The position numbers were made by a program, and so were the translations under genes. From assembly GCA_964511065.1 (NCBI GenBank), contig CAZEEG010000031.1:1-51910 (forward strand): DNA of 51,910 bases. Direction: 5' to 3'. The notes below the pieces were generated by a model. The model was not told the origin of the DNA and searched no databases. It saw only the letters and a program-made list of their open reading frames with translations. Origin of the DNA: CALBRZ01 sp964511065. Its GTDB lineage: Bacteria > Planctomycetota > Planctomycetia > Pirellulales > S012-138. Shown here in pieces: positions 8,338-16,717 of this stretch. The stretch's first letter is position 1; the number at the start of each line of letters is the position of its first letter.

Positions 8338-9729
8338 ATGAGCCGCATGTTGCCAGGCTGCCGTAGCTTCTTTAACCATTTGCGGTGCGATCGCCGCAGC
8401 CTGTTGAAGGTGGGCATGCTGGGCACGGCCGGATTGTCGCTGCCCCAGTTGCTGCGGCTCCAGGCCCAAGCGGCCTCGCAAGGCCGGCCGGCGAAACGCG
8501 AGCATTCGGTCATCATCCTTTGGATGCGCGGCGGTCCCAGCCAGTTTGAAACCTGGGATCCCAAGCCGGATGCCCCGGTCGAAATTCGCGGCGAGTTCTC
8601 GCCCATCTCGACGGCGGTGCCGGGCATCTACATCAACGAGCACCTGCCGCGCTCCGCCGCCTTGATGGAGAAGTGGTCGATCATCCGCAGCATGCACTTT
8701 CGCCCCGAGGATGGCCGCACGGATCACTCCACGGGCGACCAGGTTTGCTTTACAGGCTACCCTGCCGTGCCACCGGCCGATGTCAACATTTACCCGAGCA
8801 TCGGTTCGGTGGTGAAGCGGCAGTTGCAGGATCAGCGGCCGGAACTACCAACTTATGTGATGGTTCCCCGGAACATTCCCGGCACAGGGGCCGGCTATCT
8901 GGGCCCGGCCTGGGAACCGTTTGAAACGCAGGCCGATCCGGCCAGCGGCGGCACGTTCCGGATTCCCAACCTGGGGGTATCGGAGGCGTTGAACCGGCAG
9001 CGTTTGGTGCAGCGGCGGCAATTGATGGAGCATCTCGATCAGTTCAACCGCACCGCCGATCCGACCGGGCAGATGGACGCCATCGACGATTTCCACACCC
9101 AGGCGCTGGAGATGATTACCGGCCCCGCGGCCCAACAAGCGTTCGACCTGGACAGCGAACCGGCCGAGGTCCGCGAGCGGTACGGATTTTTTGAGCCGTT
9201 CCGTTCGCGTGTTCGTGCCGGCGGCGATGCTCCCAACTGGCCGCAGCGGATGCTGCTTGCGCGGCGGTTGGTGGAAGCCGGTGTGCGGTTGGTCACGGTG
9301 GACTGCCGCTGGTGGGATACGCACGAAGACAATTTCTGGTCGCTCAAGAACGGCTTTCTGCCACGTTGGGACCAGGCGTTCTCGGCCCTGCTGGAAGACC
9401 TCGATAGCCGCGGCCTGCTCGAAACGACCATGGTGCTGGCCTGGGGCGAGATGGGCCGCACGCCGCGGATCAATGCGGCAGCAGGACGCGACCACTGGCC
9501 CGACGTGATGAACGTGGCCGTGGCTGGCGGCGGAATCCAGGGCGGCCGTGTGATTGGCAGTTCCGATAGTCACGGTGCCCGCCCCAAGGACAATCCCAAG
9601 ATTGTGCAGGATATGCTCTGCACACTGTATCGCCACCTGGGCATCGACACCACGGCCCAATACCTGGATCACGCGGGCAGACCGCATCCGGTGCTTCCCG
9701 CCGGTGAACCGATCGTCGAGTTGTTCTAA
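8338..9729 (+). CDS. DUF1501 domain-containing protein
   Basis: A 463-residue planctomycete-type exported protein. The N-terminus carries a twin-arginine-like signal (CDRRSLLKVGMLGTAGLSLPQLL). The body shows the DUF1501 landmarks: WMRGGPSQFETWDPKP, the segment around RTDHSTGDQ, and TMVLAWGEMGRTPRIN near the C-terminus. DUF1501 is distantly related to the alkaline phosphatase/sulfatase superfamily. Its enzymatic role is unproven, and it is usually encoded next to a DUF1549/DUF1553 cytochrome-type partner. No such partner is adjacent here, which is unusual. Start ATG at 8338, with GAGG about 12 nt upstream. The family assignment is secure; the function is unknown. Confidence 0.92.
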   Translation: MSRMLPGCRSFFNHLRCDRRSLLKVGMLGTAGLSLPQLLRLQAQAASQGRPAKREHSVIILWMRGGPSQFETWDPKPDAPVEIRGEFSPISTAVPGIYINEHLPRSAALMEKWSIIRSMHFRPEDGRTDHSTGDQVCFTGYPAVPPADVNIYPSIGSVVKRQLQDQRPELPTYVMVPRNIPGTGAGYLGPAWEPFETQADPASGGTFRIPNLGVSEALNRQRLVQRRQLMEHLDQFNRTADPTGQMDAIDDFHTQALEMITGPAAQQAFDLDSEPAEVRERYGFFEPFRSRVRAGGDAPNWPQRMLLARRLVEAGVRLVTVDCRWWDTHEDNFWSLKNGFLPRWDQAFSALLEDLDSRGLLETTMVLAWGEMGRTPRINAAAGRDHWPDVMNVAVAGGGIQGGRVIGSSDSHGARPKDNPKIVQDMLCTLYRHLGIDTTAQYLDHAGRPHPVLPAGEPIVELF

Positions 9730-9922
9730 GGCGATTGTCGGGGGCCGTGCCGGTTTCACCGGGCAAACAAACCGTGGCGTGGTCTGATCGCCAACGAACC
9801 GCCAAGCACCGCCGCGCGAGGATTCGCGGGCGGTACGGCAGCTTTTGCCGGGCAGCCGAGCAAGAATCGCGAACGTGCCCTCGGTTGTTGGCTCCCGGTT
9901 GGTAGCCCTGGTGCTTCGCCGG

Positions 9923-10540
9923 TTAAGCTTCGCTGCGCGCCACAGGCGATTTCAGGCCGCGCTGCATCTCGTAGGCCGTGATTTTCTCTTCGTGCTGCAA
10001 GGTCAGCGCGATATCGTCCAGCCCATTCAGCAGGCAGTGGCGTCGGAAGTCGTCCACTTCAAAGTTGACGGTCAGGCCGTGGTCATCGCGCACTTGCCGG
10101 GCTTCCAGATCGACCGTCAGTTGATAGCCGGGATGCTGGGCCACGCGCTGGAACAGTTCATCCATCACGCTATCGGGCAGCTTGACCGGCAACAGGCCGT
10201 TCTTGAAGCAGTTGTTGTAGAAGATGTCGGCAAACGATGGAGCGAGGATCGCCCTGAACCCGTAATCGGCCAACGCCCACGGGGCGTGTTCGCGACTGGA
10301 ACCGCAACCAAAATTGCGTCGCGCCAACAGGATGCTGGCCCCGCGATATTCAGGCCGGTTGAGTTCGAACTCGGGGTTCTCCGAGCCGTCCTCGCGGAAC
10401 CGCCAGTCGAAGAACAAGAATTGACCAAAGCCGGTCCGCTCAATCCGCTTGAGAAACTGCTTGGGAATGATCTGGTCGGTATCGACATCCACTCGATCGA
10501 GCGGAGCAACCAGGCCGGTGTGCGTGGTGAAAGGCGTCAT
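9923..10540 (-). CDS. leuD: 3-isopropylmalate dehydratase small subunit
   Basis: The small subunit of isopropylmalate isomerase, which interconverts 2- and 3-isopropylmalate in leucine biosynthesis as a complex with LeuC. The 205-residue protein begins MTPFTTHTGLVAPLDR and contains VDTDQIIPKQFL and the swivelling-domain signature NFGCGSSREHAPWAL, all diagnostic. The ATG at 10540 was preferred over a TTG at 10561 because family members start at this MxPF sequence. It lies 66 bp downstream of ilvE on the same strand, so the two branched-chain amino acid genes may be co-transcribed. leuC is not in the window, so the subunit genes are separated. Confidence 0.96.
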   Translation of the reverse strand: MTPFTTHTGLVAPLDRVDVDTDQIIPKQFLKRIERTGFGQFLFFDWRFREDGSENPEFELNRPEYRGASILLARRNFGCGSSREHAPWALADYGFRAILAPSFADIFYNNCFKNGLLPVKLPDSVMDELFQRVAQHPGYQLTVDLEARQVRDDHGLTVNFEVDDFRRHCLLNGLDDIALTLQHEEKITAYEMQRGLKSPVARSEA

Positions 10541-10606
10541 CGTCGGTAGGTAACTTTTCAAGCGGGAAACGGAACGGTGCCTGAAACTTGGGGGCCGCGG
10601 GTAACG

Positions 10607-11467
10607 CTACGCCTGCCCACGGGCCAGGCGGTGGAAACGCTCCTTCAGATCGCGGGTGACGGGGCCGGGGGTGCCCGAACCAATCGCGCGGTTGTCGATC
10701 TTGACCACCGGGACCACCTCGGCGGCCGTACCGGTGAGGAAGCATTCGTCAGCCACGTAGATATCGTGCCGCGTCAGGGGGCATTCGACCACCGTGCGGC
10801 CCGACTCGCGGGCCAATTCGATGACGGCATCGCGGGTGATGCCGCCGAGGATGCCTGCATCGAGCGAAGGTGTGTAAAGCACGCCGTCGCGTACGATGAA
10901 GATATTATCGCCGGTACACTCGGCCACTTCGCCCTTGATGTTGAGCATCAAGGCTTCGACACATCCGGCCTTCAGGCCTTCGATCTTGGCCAGGATGTTG
11001 TTCAGGTAATTGAGTGACTTGATGCGGGGGTTGAGCGCGGCCGGATGGTTGCGGATCGTGCTGGCCGTGACAATCTCCAGGCCCTTCTCGTAATACTCAT
11101 CAGGGTATAGCGAGATCTTATCGGCAATGATGATGACTTGGGGATCGGAGGTCCGGTTGGGATCGAGCCCTAGCGTTCCGGCCCCGCGGGTGACCACCAG
11201 GCGAATGTACCCGTCCACCAACTGATTGGCCGCGACGGTATCGTTCACCGCTTGGGCCATCTCGTCCTGCGAGATGGGGATCTCCAGCCAGATTGCCCGG
11301 GCCGAATCGTAGAGTCGACGAACATGCTCGGCCAGGCGGAAAACCTTGCCTCCGTAGCTGCGCATGCCTTCGAACACGCCGTCGCCATAGAGCAAGCCGT
11401 GGTCGTAAACGCTGACCTTGGCGTCTTCTTTGTCGTAAAGCGTGCCGTTGATGTAGACCTTAGACAT
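10607..11467 (-). CDS. ilvE: branched-chain amino acid aminotransferase
   Basis: A fold-type IV PLP aminotransferase of 286 residues that performs the last step of Leu/Ile/Val synthesis, transferring the amino group from glutamate. Diagnostic segments are YINGTLYDKEDAKVSVYDHG, LLYGDGVFEGMRSY, the PLP-lysine region PRIKSLNYLNNILAKIEG and the phosphate-binding GGITRDAVIELA. The closely related 4-amino-4-deoxychorismate lyase and D-amino acid aminotransferase share the fold, but length and motifs favour IlvE, and the leuD neighbour supports it. The start is ATG at 11467; an in-frame alternative codon at 11488 adds seven residues only. Confidence 0.93.
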   Translation of the reverse strand: MSKVYINGTLYDKEDAKVSVYDHGLLYGDGVFEGMRSYGGKVFRLAEHVRRLYDSARAIWLEIPISQDEMAQAVNDTVAANQLVDGYIRLVVTRGAGTLGLDPNRTSDPQVIIIADKISLYPDEYYEKGLEIVTASTIRNHPAALNPRIKSLNYLNNILAKIEGLKAGCVEALMLNIKGEVAECTGDNIFIVRDGVLYTPSLDAGILGGITRDAVIELARESGRTVVECPLTRHDIYVADECFLTGTAAEVVPVVKIDNRAIGSGTPGPVTRDLKERFHRLARGQA

Positions 11468-11832
11468 GCGACGGGTTTTCCACTGCAAGCGGACAGGCGC
11501 AAGACATCAGGAGCAAAGTCGATGCCAGCCGCGGGGGGCGGGTAAAGGCCAGCACAATCCCTGGCGGCACCTCGGCCGCTCGACCACAGAACGTCCAGGC
11601 ACCGGGCACCACGACTCACCCCCTGCATTGGCCGGGGGAAAGATGGTCGGTGCCGCTGCCGGCGTCCGGAGGGAACTACGGCGAGCACGGTGGTCCAATA
11701 AGAGACCGGGCGGTCCGTCGGAGTTCGCGCCGATTCATAGGTCGTTCCGGCCCGTTGCCTGGGGCGAATTCCGGAAGTCTAAAGCAGCTTTAGACTTCCA
11801 TGGTTTGCCGGACAAGGTCCGCCGCGCAAGGA
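11468..11832. other. intergenic region with 27-nt near-perfect palindrome
   Basis: 365 bp between lolD (stop) and ilvE (start), both on the minus strand, with no supported gene. It contains the hairpin at 11773-11799, listed separately. The rest is GC-rich without recognised signals. Confidence 0.45.
11773..11799. repeat. palindrome GGAAGTCTAAAGC/GCTTTAGACTTCC
   Basis: Two 13-nt arms separated by one nucleotide form a perfect inverted repeat 34 bp beyond the stop of the lolD-like gene. In RNA this would be a stem of about 12 bp. There is no T-run on either strand, so it is a possible transcript 3'-end structure or a protein-binding palindrome rather than a classic intrinsic terminator. Confidence 0.6.
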
Positions 11833-12925
<1,093 letters not shown>

Positions 12926-12929
<4 letters not shown>

Positions 12930-13000
12930 CGTGCAGGGCCTCCGCCCAACCGTAGGGTCTGCTCCGCCGACCACAACCAACCCAAGCCAGGCTTACTCAT
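12926..13000 (-). CDS. possible 24-codon coupling mini-ORF between lolC- and lolD-like genes
   Basis: An ATG at 13000 overlaps the permease stop region (ATGAGTAA) and opens a frame of 24 codons (MSKPGLGWLWSAEQTLRLGG...). Its TGA overlaps the lolD ATG as ATGA. The block around this ATG (12990-13016) closely resembles the block around the lolD ATG (12919-12945), including the GGAGG site and the MSKP codons. It may be a duplication remnant or a translational coupling device; expression is unproven. Confidence 0.3.
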
Positions 13001-14588
13001 ACCGCAGGGCCTCCACGGGGTGGAGCCTCGCGGCGCGCAGCGCCGGCAACACGCTGGCCGCCACGGCAATGGCGAGTGCCCCGGCGACGATCCAGGCCAC
13101 CGTCCAAGGGTTCACGTCGGTGGGAATCTCGTAGAAGTAATAAATCGACGGGTCGAACACCACTTGCCCGGTTGCCCGGCCGAGCCAGGCTCGGATTTCG
13201 TTGATGTAGCGGACGAACAACAACCCGAGCACCATTCCGGCGCCGGCCCCCACCATTCCTAGCGACAGGCCATAGCTGAGGAAAATGCCCATGATGCCCG
13301 ATCCGTGCGCACCGAGCGATTTGAGGATGCCGATGTCCTTGGTTTTCTCGACCACGATCATGAAAAAGATGGCCAAGATCCCGAAGCCAGCGACGGCGAT
13401 GATCAGGAACAGCAGCATGTTGAGGATGGCGGTTTCCATCTCCACCGCGCTCAGCAGCGGCCCCTGCTTATCGCGCCACGTGCTGACGGAATAATACTGC
13501 GGAGGGAAGGCGGCCTGGAGCTTGTCGCGGACGATGCTGCCTCGGCTTTCGTCCTTGAGCTTGATCTGGATCGACGTCACAAAGGTGGTGCCGCTCTCGC
13601 GATCGAACATGCCCCGCAGTTCTTGCAGCTTGTCCAGCGGAACGAATACGAAGCTGCTGTCGTATTCGGTCATTTTGCTTTCGTACAGGTCCACAATCGT
13701 AAACGAGTCGGACACGCCCTTGGGCGGCGTTCCTGCGGTAGGGAATGTCAGTTGAATATCGTCGCCCGGCAGCACCAGGAAATGTTCCGCGCCATTGTGG
13801 CGGTAGCTGGCCAGCCCGATCCCCAAAACACAACCGGTAAGGGGCGCAGCCGGGTCGGCCTGGCCATCGTCGCTCCTGGCGGCGAATGGATCGGCCGCGC
13901 GGCCATCCACGTCGAAGGGGTTATGCACCTGGCCGGCCAAAGGATCGGTTGGTTCCGCCTGCTCCGCCGGCCCGATCTCCGCTGCCGCACCGGCCCGGCT
14001 CTCGGCTTTGGCGGCCGCTTGGGCGGCCATTTGCCGCTCCCATTGCCGGCGGTACTCGATCATGTTGCGCCGGTGGACCATGCCGGCCATTTCCATCCGT
14101 ACCCGCAGCGCGGCTTCCTCACCACCGCTGCGGTCGCGGGTGTCGTAGCCCGACTCTTGCAACTGAAACCGGAACTGGTCGCGATGCTTGGGGTGCTGGA
14201 GATATTGCAGGAACTTGCTGGCGTATGCCATGGCGTCGCGAGGGATCCCCACAAGCTGCACCGGCCGCGTGTTCCATTCACCGTGCAGTTGAAAGCTGAG
14301 CATCGCCGGCACCGTGACGGTGGGCGTCATCACCTCGATCTCGTCGCCCACGATCTTCTCGATCTCCCGCATGTGATACTCGGGATTGCGGAAGCCGTTG
14401 AAGCTGCGGGCTTCGAACGAGACATCGGAGAGGATACCGCGGATGCGATCCTGCATCTCGGCGGAGAAACCGGCCATGACGGCGTTGACGATAATCATCG
14501 TGGCCACGCCGAGGGTCACGCTGATGATGGAGGCCAGCGCAATCCAGCGCGTCCGCAAGTAACGCCAGCAGAGCAGGAATTTGTACAT
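12993..14588 (-). CDS. LolC/LolE-like ABC transporter permease
   Basis: A 531-residue inner-membrane permease of the FtsX/MacB/LolC fold. One N-terminal transmembrane helix (about 15-40) precedes a large extracytoplasmic domain, followed by three C-terminal helices at about 385-415, 430-460 and 490-515. The N-terminal FLLCWRYLRTRWIALASIISVTLG and the C-terminal HPVEALRYE are typical of the Lol-type family. The extracytoplasmic domain holds a family-unusual insert of about 60 residues rich in Ala/Glu/Asp near residues 190-250 (AAQAAAKAESRAGAAAEIG...). It is co-directional with the ATPase, whose start lies 64 bp beyond this stop. The substrate is inferred from family only. Start ATG at 14588. 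Confidence 0.88.
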   Translation of the reverse strand: MYKFLLCWRYLRTRWIALASIISVTLGVATMIIVNAVMAGFSAEMQDRIRGILSDVSFEARSFNGFRNPEYHMREIEKIVGDEIEVMTPTVTVPAMLSFQLHGEWNTRPVQLVGIPRDAMAYASKFLQYLQHPKHRDQFRFQLQESGYDTRDRSGGEEAALRVRMEMAGMVHRRNMIEYRRQWERQMAAQAAAKAESRAGAAAEIGPAEQAEPTDPLAGQVHNPFDVDGRAADPFAARSDDGQADPAAPLTGCVLGIGLASYRHNGAEHFLVLPGDDIQLTFPTAGTPPKGVSDSFTIVDLYESKMTEYDSSFVFVPLDKLQELRGMFDRESGTTFVTSIQIKLKDESRGSIVRDKLQAAFPPQYYSVSTWRDKQGPLLSAVEMETAILNMLLFLIIAVAGFGILAIFFMIVVEKTKDIGILKSLGAHGSGIMGIFLSYGLSLGMVGAGAGMVLGLLFVRYINEIRAWLGRATGQVVFDPSIYYFYEIPTDVNPWTVAWIVAGALAIAVAASVLPALRAARLHPVEALRYE

Positions 14589-14929
14589 GGGCGATTCACT
14601 GCCAGGGACGATGTACCGATCATTGTGCCCCTTGTTACTCCCATGGTGTCAACGAAGGCAATAGCGGTTTCTGGCGGCACAGCTTGCAAGCGGTCGCCCC
14701 GCGTGCCGGTTGCGGCGCGGTTCATGCCGCTTGCCTGGCCGAGCGATTGGTAAGCGCAGTCCGCACCGGGGGGGAGTCAACGCGGACTTGCAGCCACGGC
14801 GGTGCGAAAATGTCGCAGGGGGTGCCTGCCCCCATGCCATTTGCTACCATGGGAGCCGTAACAAACAGTGATAGCACCCGTCGCCTCCGCCGCGGGAGCG
14901 ATATTCGGCATCCAGTTGGGAGAAGGCAC
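14589..14929. other. divergent intergenic region
   Basis: 341 bp between the divergent permease and redoxin genes. It must contain both promoters, but no confident -35/-10 pair or operator was recognised. The segment CATTTGCTACCATGGG near 14838 resembles CATTTGCTACCCC near 19269; whether this is a promoter-related motif is open. Confidence 0.35.
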
Positions 14930-15511
14930 ATGGTTCTCACCCCCAGTACAATGCTCGCCCTCGGCACGCCAGCACCTGACTTCAAGCTCCCCGATCCCTC
15001 GGGCAAGGAGCATTCGCTGGCCGACTTCAAGGGGGCGCCCGCCTTGCTGGTGGCGTTCATCTGCAACCACTGCCCGTATGTGAAGCATGTGGCCGATGAA
15101 TTCGCCAGCCTGGCCAAGGAATACCAGACCAAGGGGGTGGCGGTGGTGGCGATCAATTCCAACGACGTCTCCACCCATCCGGCCGATGCACCGGAGAAAA
15201 TGGCCGAGGAAATCCAGCAGCGGGGGTATACCTTCCCCTATTTGTACGACGAAACGCAAGAAGTTGCCCGGGCCTACCGCGCCGCTTGCACGCCCGACTT
15301 CTACGTCTTCGATAAAGATCAAAAACTGGTTTATCGAGGGCAGATGGATTCCAGCCGGCCCGACTCGGGGATCCCCGTCACGGGCAAGGACTTGCGAGCC
15401 GCATTGGATGCCGTATTGGCTGGCCAACCGGTGCCCGAGGAGCAAACGCCCAGCATTGGCTGCAACATCAAATGGAAGGCCGGCAACGAACCGGATTACT
15501 TCCAAGGTTAG
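14930..15511 (+). CDS. thioredoxin-family redoxin (AhpC/TSA-like)
   Basis: A 193-residue thioredoxin-fold protein. The N-terminal half reads LGTPAPDFKLPDPSGKEHSLADFKG, then VAFICNHCPYVKHV with C45 and C48 as the CxxC pair. This CNHCPYVK form is characteristic of a peroxiredoxin-like subgroup common in planctomycetes and bacteroidetes. The cis-proline region is ACTPDFYVFD. The C-terminus has IGCNIKWK, a third cysteine typical of that subgroup. Probable role: thiol reduction or peroxide reduction. No signal peptide is visible with the chosen start, ATG at 14930 preceded by AGAAGG. A longer in-frame start at 14684 lacks family resemblance. Confidence 0.88.
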   Translation: MVLTPSTMLALGTPAPDFKLPDPSGKEHSLADFKGAPALLVAFICNHCPYVKHVADEFASLAKEYQTKGVAVVAINSNDVSTHPADAPEKMAEEIQQRGYTFPYLYDETQEVARAYRAACTPDFYVFDKDQKLVYRGQMDSSRPDSGIPVTGKDLRAALDAVLAGQPVPEEQTPSIGCNIKWKAGNEPDYFQG

Positions 15512-15534
15512 CTGCCGCGGCGCTCACGCACGCT

Positions 15535-15663
15535 TAGGGACAACAGCGCAGCGAATGTCCGGTCGCTTTGGGTTGGCCTGCCGAAACGTGGCCAAAGGTG
15601 CCGGAAAACGGAAGACTTCCGGCGCCGATCGTTCAGTGACCGGACATTGGCGGCGCAACCATC
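15535..15663. repeat. MITE-like dispersed element, copy 1
   Basis: About 129 bp in the convergent gap between the redoxin and TVP38-type genes. The core 15554-15648 is bounded by perfect 11-bp inverted repeats AATGTCCGGTC and GACCGGACATT. The interior includes GGAAGACTTCCGGCGCCG, and the 3' part GGCGGCGCAACCATC is shared with the copy at 20792-20914. No transposase is encoded. Confidence 0.75.
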
Positions 15664-15739
15664 ATCAAGAAGCCCCCCGTACCGATTCATCACGGCGAAC
15701 TGCCAAGCCAGATTGCCAGATAAGGTCTAGGCGCAACAA

Positions 15740-16636
15740 TCAAGAGGATCGGGGCGCCGGTTCATCNNNNNNNNNNNNNNNNNNNNNNNNNNNNNNNNNN
15801 NNNNNNNNNNNNNNNNNNNNNNNNNNNNNNNNNNNNNNNNNNNNNNNNNNNNNNNNNNNNNNNNNNCGGGGCGCCGGTTCATCGGCTGAACGGTCCGCTG
15901 GCGGTGCGCCTGGGCTAGAAACGGGGCCAGGCTTTTCGGCCTCGGGTGCTGGTTGCTGCGCGGTGTCTTTCCTGCTGGCAGATTGGGTGAAGTTGGCTTG
16001 TTGCCGGCCGGGCAGCCATCGCTGCGCCGCGACGGCCACCAGCACCGGCACCGCGATGGATACGGCCAGGGCCAGCGGCAACCATTGATGCTGCTGTGCG
16101 AAGTCGCCAAAGGCGGCATATGCCACGGCAATTCCCAAGTTGCTGAGCATCACCGCCGGCAGAAACCGCCGCCACGCCAGGCGGTGGATTCCCGTCAGCA
16201 GAACGCTGGCTTCTGCAAAAACGGGAACAGCGCGCGTGAGTACCAACACGGCCGGCCCATACGCGTTGCTGGCCTGGCGCATCCGTTCCAGGTCGGCTTC
16301 TTTGGAAAACAACAAGGCCAGCGGTCTGCCCCACCGCCGCGCGAGCGCAAACCCGATCACGGCTCCCACGTTCATGCCCACCCAGGTAGCCAAGGTGCCG
16401 TTCCACCAGCCCAACTGCCAACCGCTGAGCGTGCTTACCACGCTGGAGGGGACCGGCAGCAGAATATCGGTCGCCAGCACGGACACGATCACCGTGGCGG
16501 TGACCGCCGGCGAGGGCGGATGCTCCGCAAAGCCCCGCAGCCAATCTTCCAATTGGGCCCCAAACAGCAGAAACGGCACCACCGGAACCAGCAGCACCAG
16601 GACCATCAACGGCAGTGTTCGGATAAGCTCCCGCAT
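15740..16636 (-). CDS. TVP38/TMEM64 (DedA-like) membrane protein (spans assembly gap)
   Basis: A polytopic inner-membrane protein of the VTT/SNARE-associated fold. Five or six hydrophobic segments are visible (for example LPLMVLVLLVPVVPFLLFG and LATWVGMNVGAVIGFALARRWG). The family core motif region is FSKEADLERMRQ...YGPAVLVLTRAVPVFAEASVLLTGI. Related proteins are proposed lipid scramblases or transporters involved in membrane homeostasis. The C-terminal tail (RKDTAQQPAPEAEKPG...) is cytoplasmic and disordered. Assembly gap 2 interrupts the last codons; collapsing it gives a tail ending SADEPAPRSS and a corrected length of about 259 residues. Start ATG at 16636. Confidence 0.87.
   Translation of the reverse strand: MRELIRTLPLMVLVLLVPVVPFLLFGAQLEDWLRGFAEHPPSPAVTATVIVSVLATDILLPVPSSVVSTLSGWQLGWWNGTLATWVGMNVGAVIGFALARRWGRPLALLFSKEADLERMRQASNAYGPAVLVLTRAVPVFAEASVLLTGIHRLAWRRFLPAVMLSNLGIAVAYAAFGDFAQQHQWLPLALAVSIAVPVLVAVAAQRWLPGRQQANFTQSASRKDTAQQPAPEAEKPGPVSSPGAPPADRSADEPAPXXXXXXXXXXXXXXXXXXXXXXXXXXXXXXXXXXDEPAPRSS
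15750..15883. other. assembly gap 2: 100 N between identical 17-bp flanks
   Basis: Ns occupy 15767-15866. The 17 bases before (15750-15766) and after (15867-15883) are identical (CGGGGCGCCGGTTCATC). The reading frame of the membrane protein is preserved either way, because 117 inserted bases are a multiple of three. Confidence 0.85.
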
Positions 16637-16717
16637 GATACGTCATCATACAGCTTGGGAGCGGTCTACAGCTAAAGCGCGGTGGATCGTGAGCCGCAGC
16701 GGGGGGTGGCCCAGCGG

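Noticed and set aside
13305..14753. 482-residue plus-strand frame opposite the LolC/E-like permease
   Set aside because: Antisense shadow; the permease reading is far better supported.
15508..15693. Small minus-strand ORF resembling one at 20552-20914 (shared NDRRRKSS)
   Set aside because: The likeness comes from the shared MITE-like repeat, not from homologous genes; both lack ribosome-binding sites.
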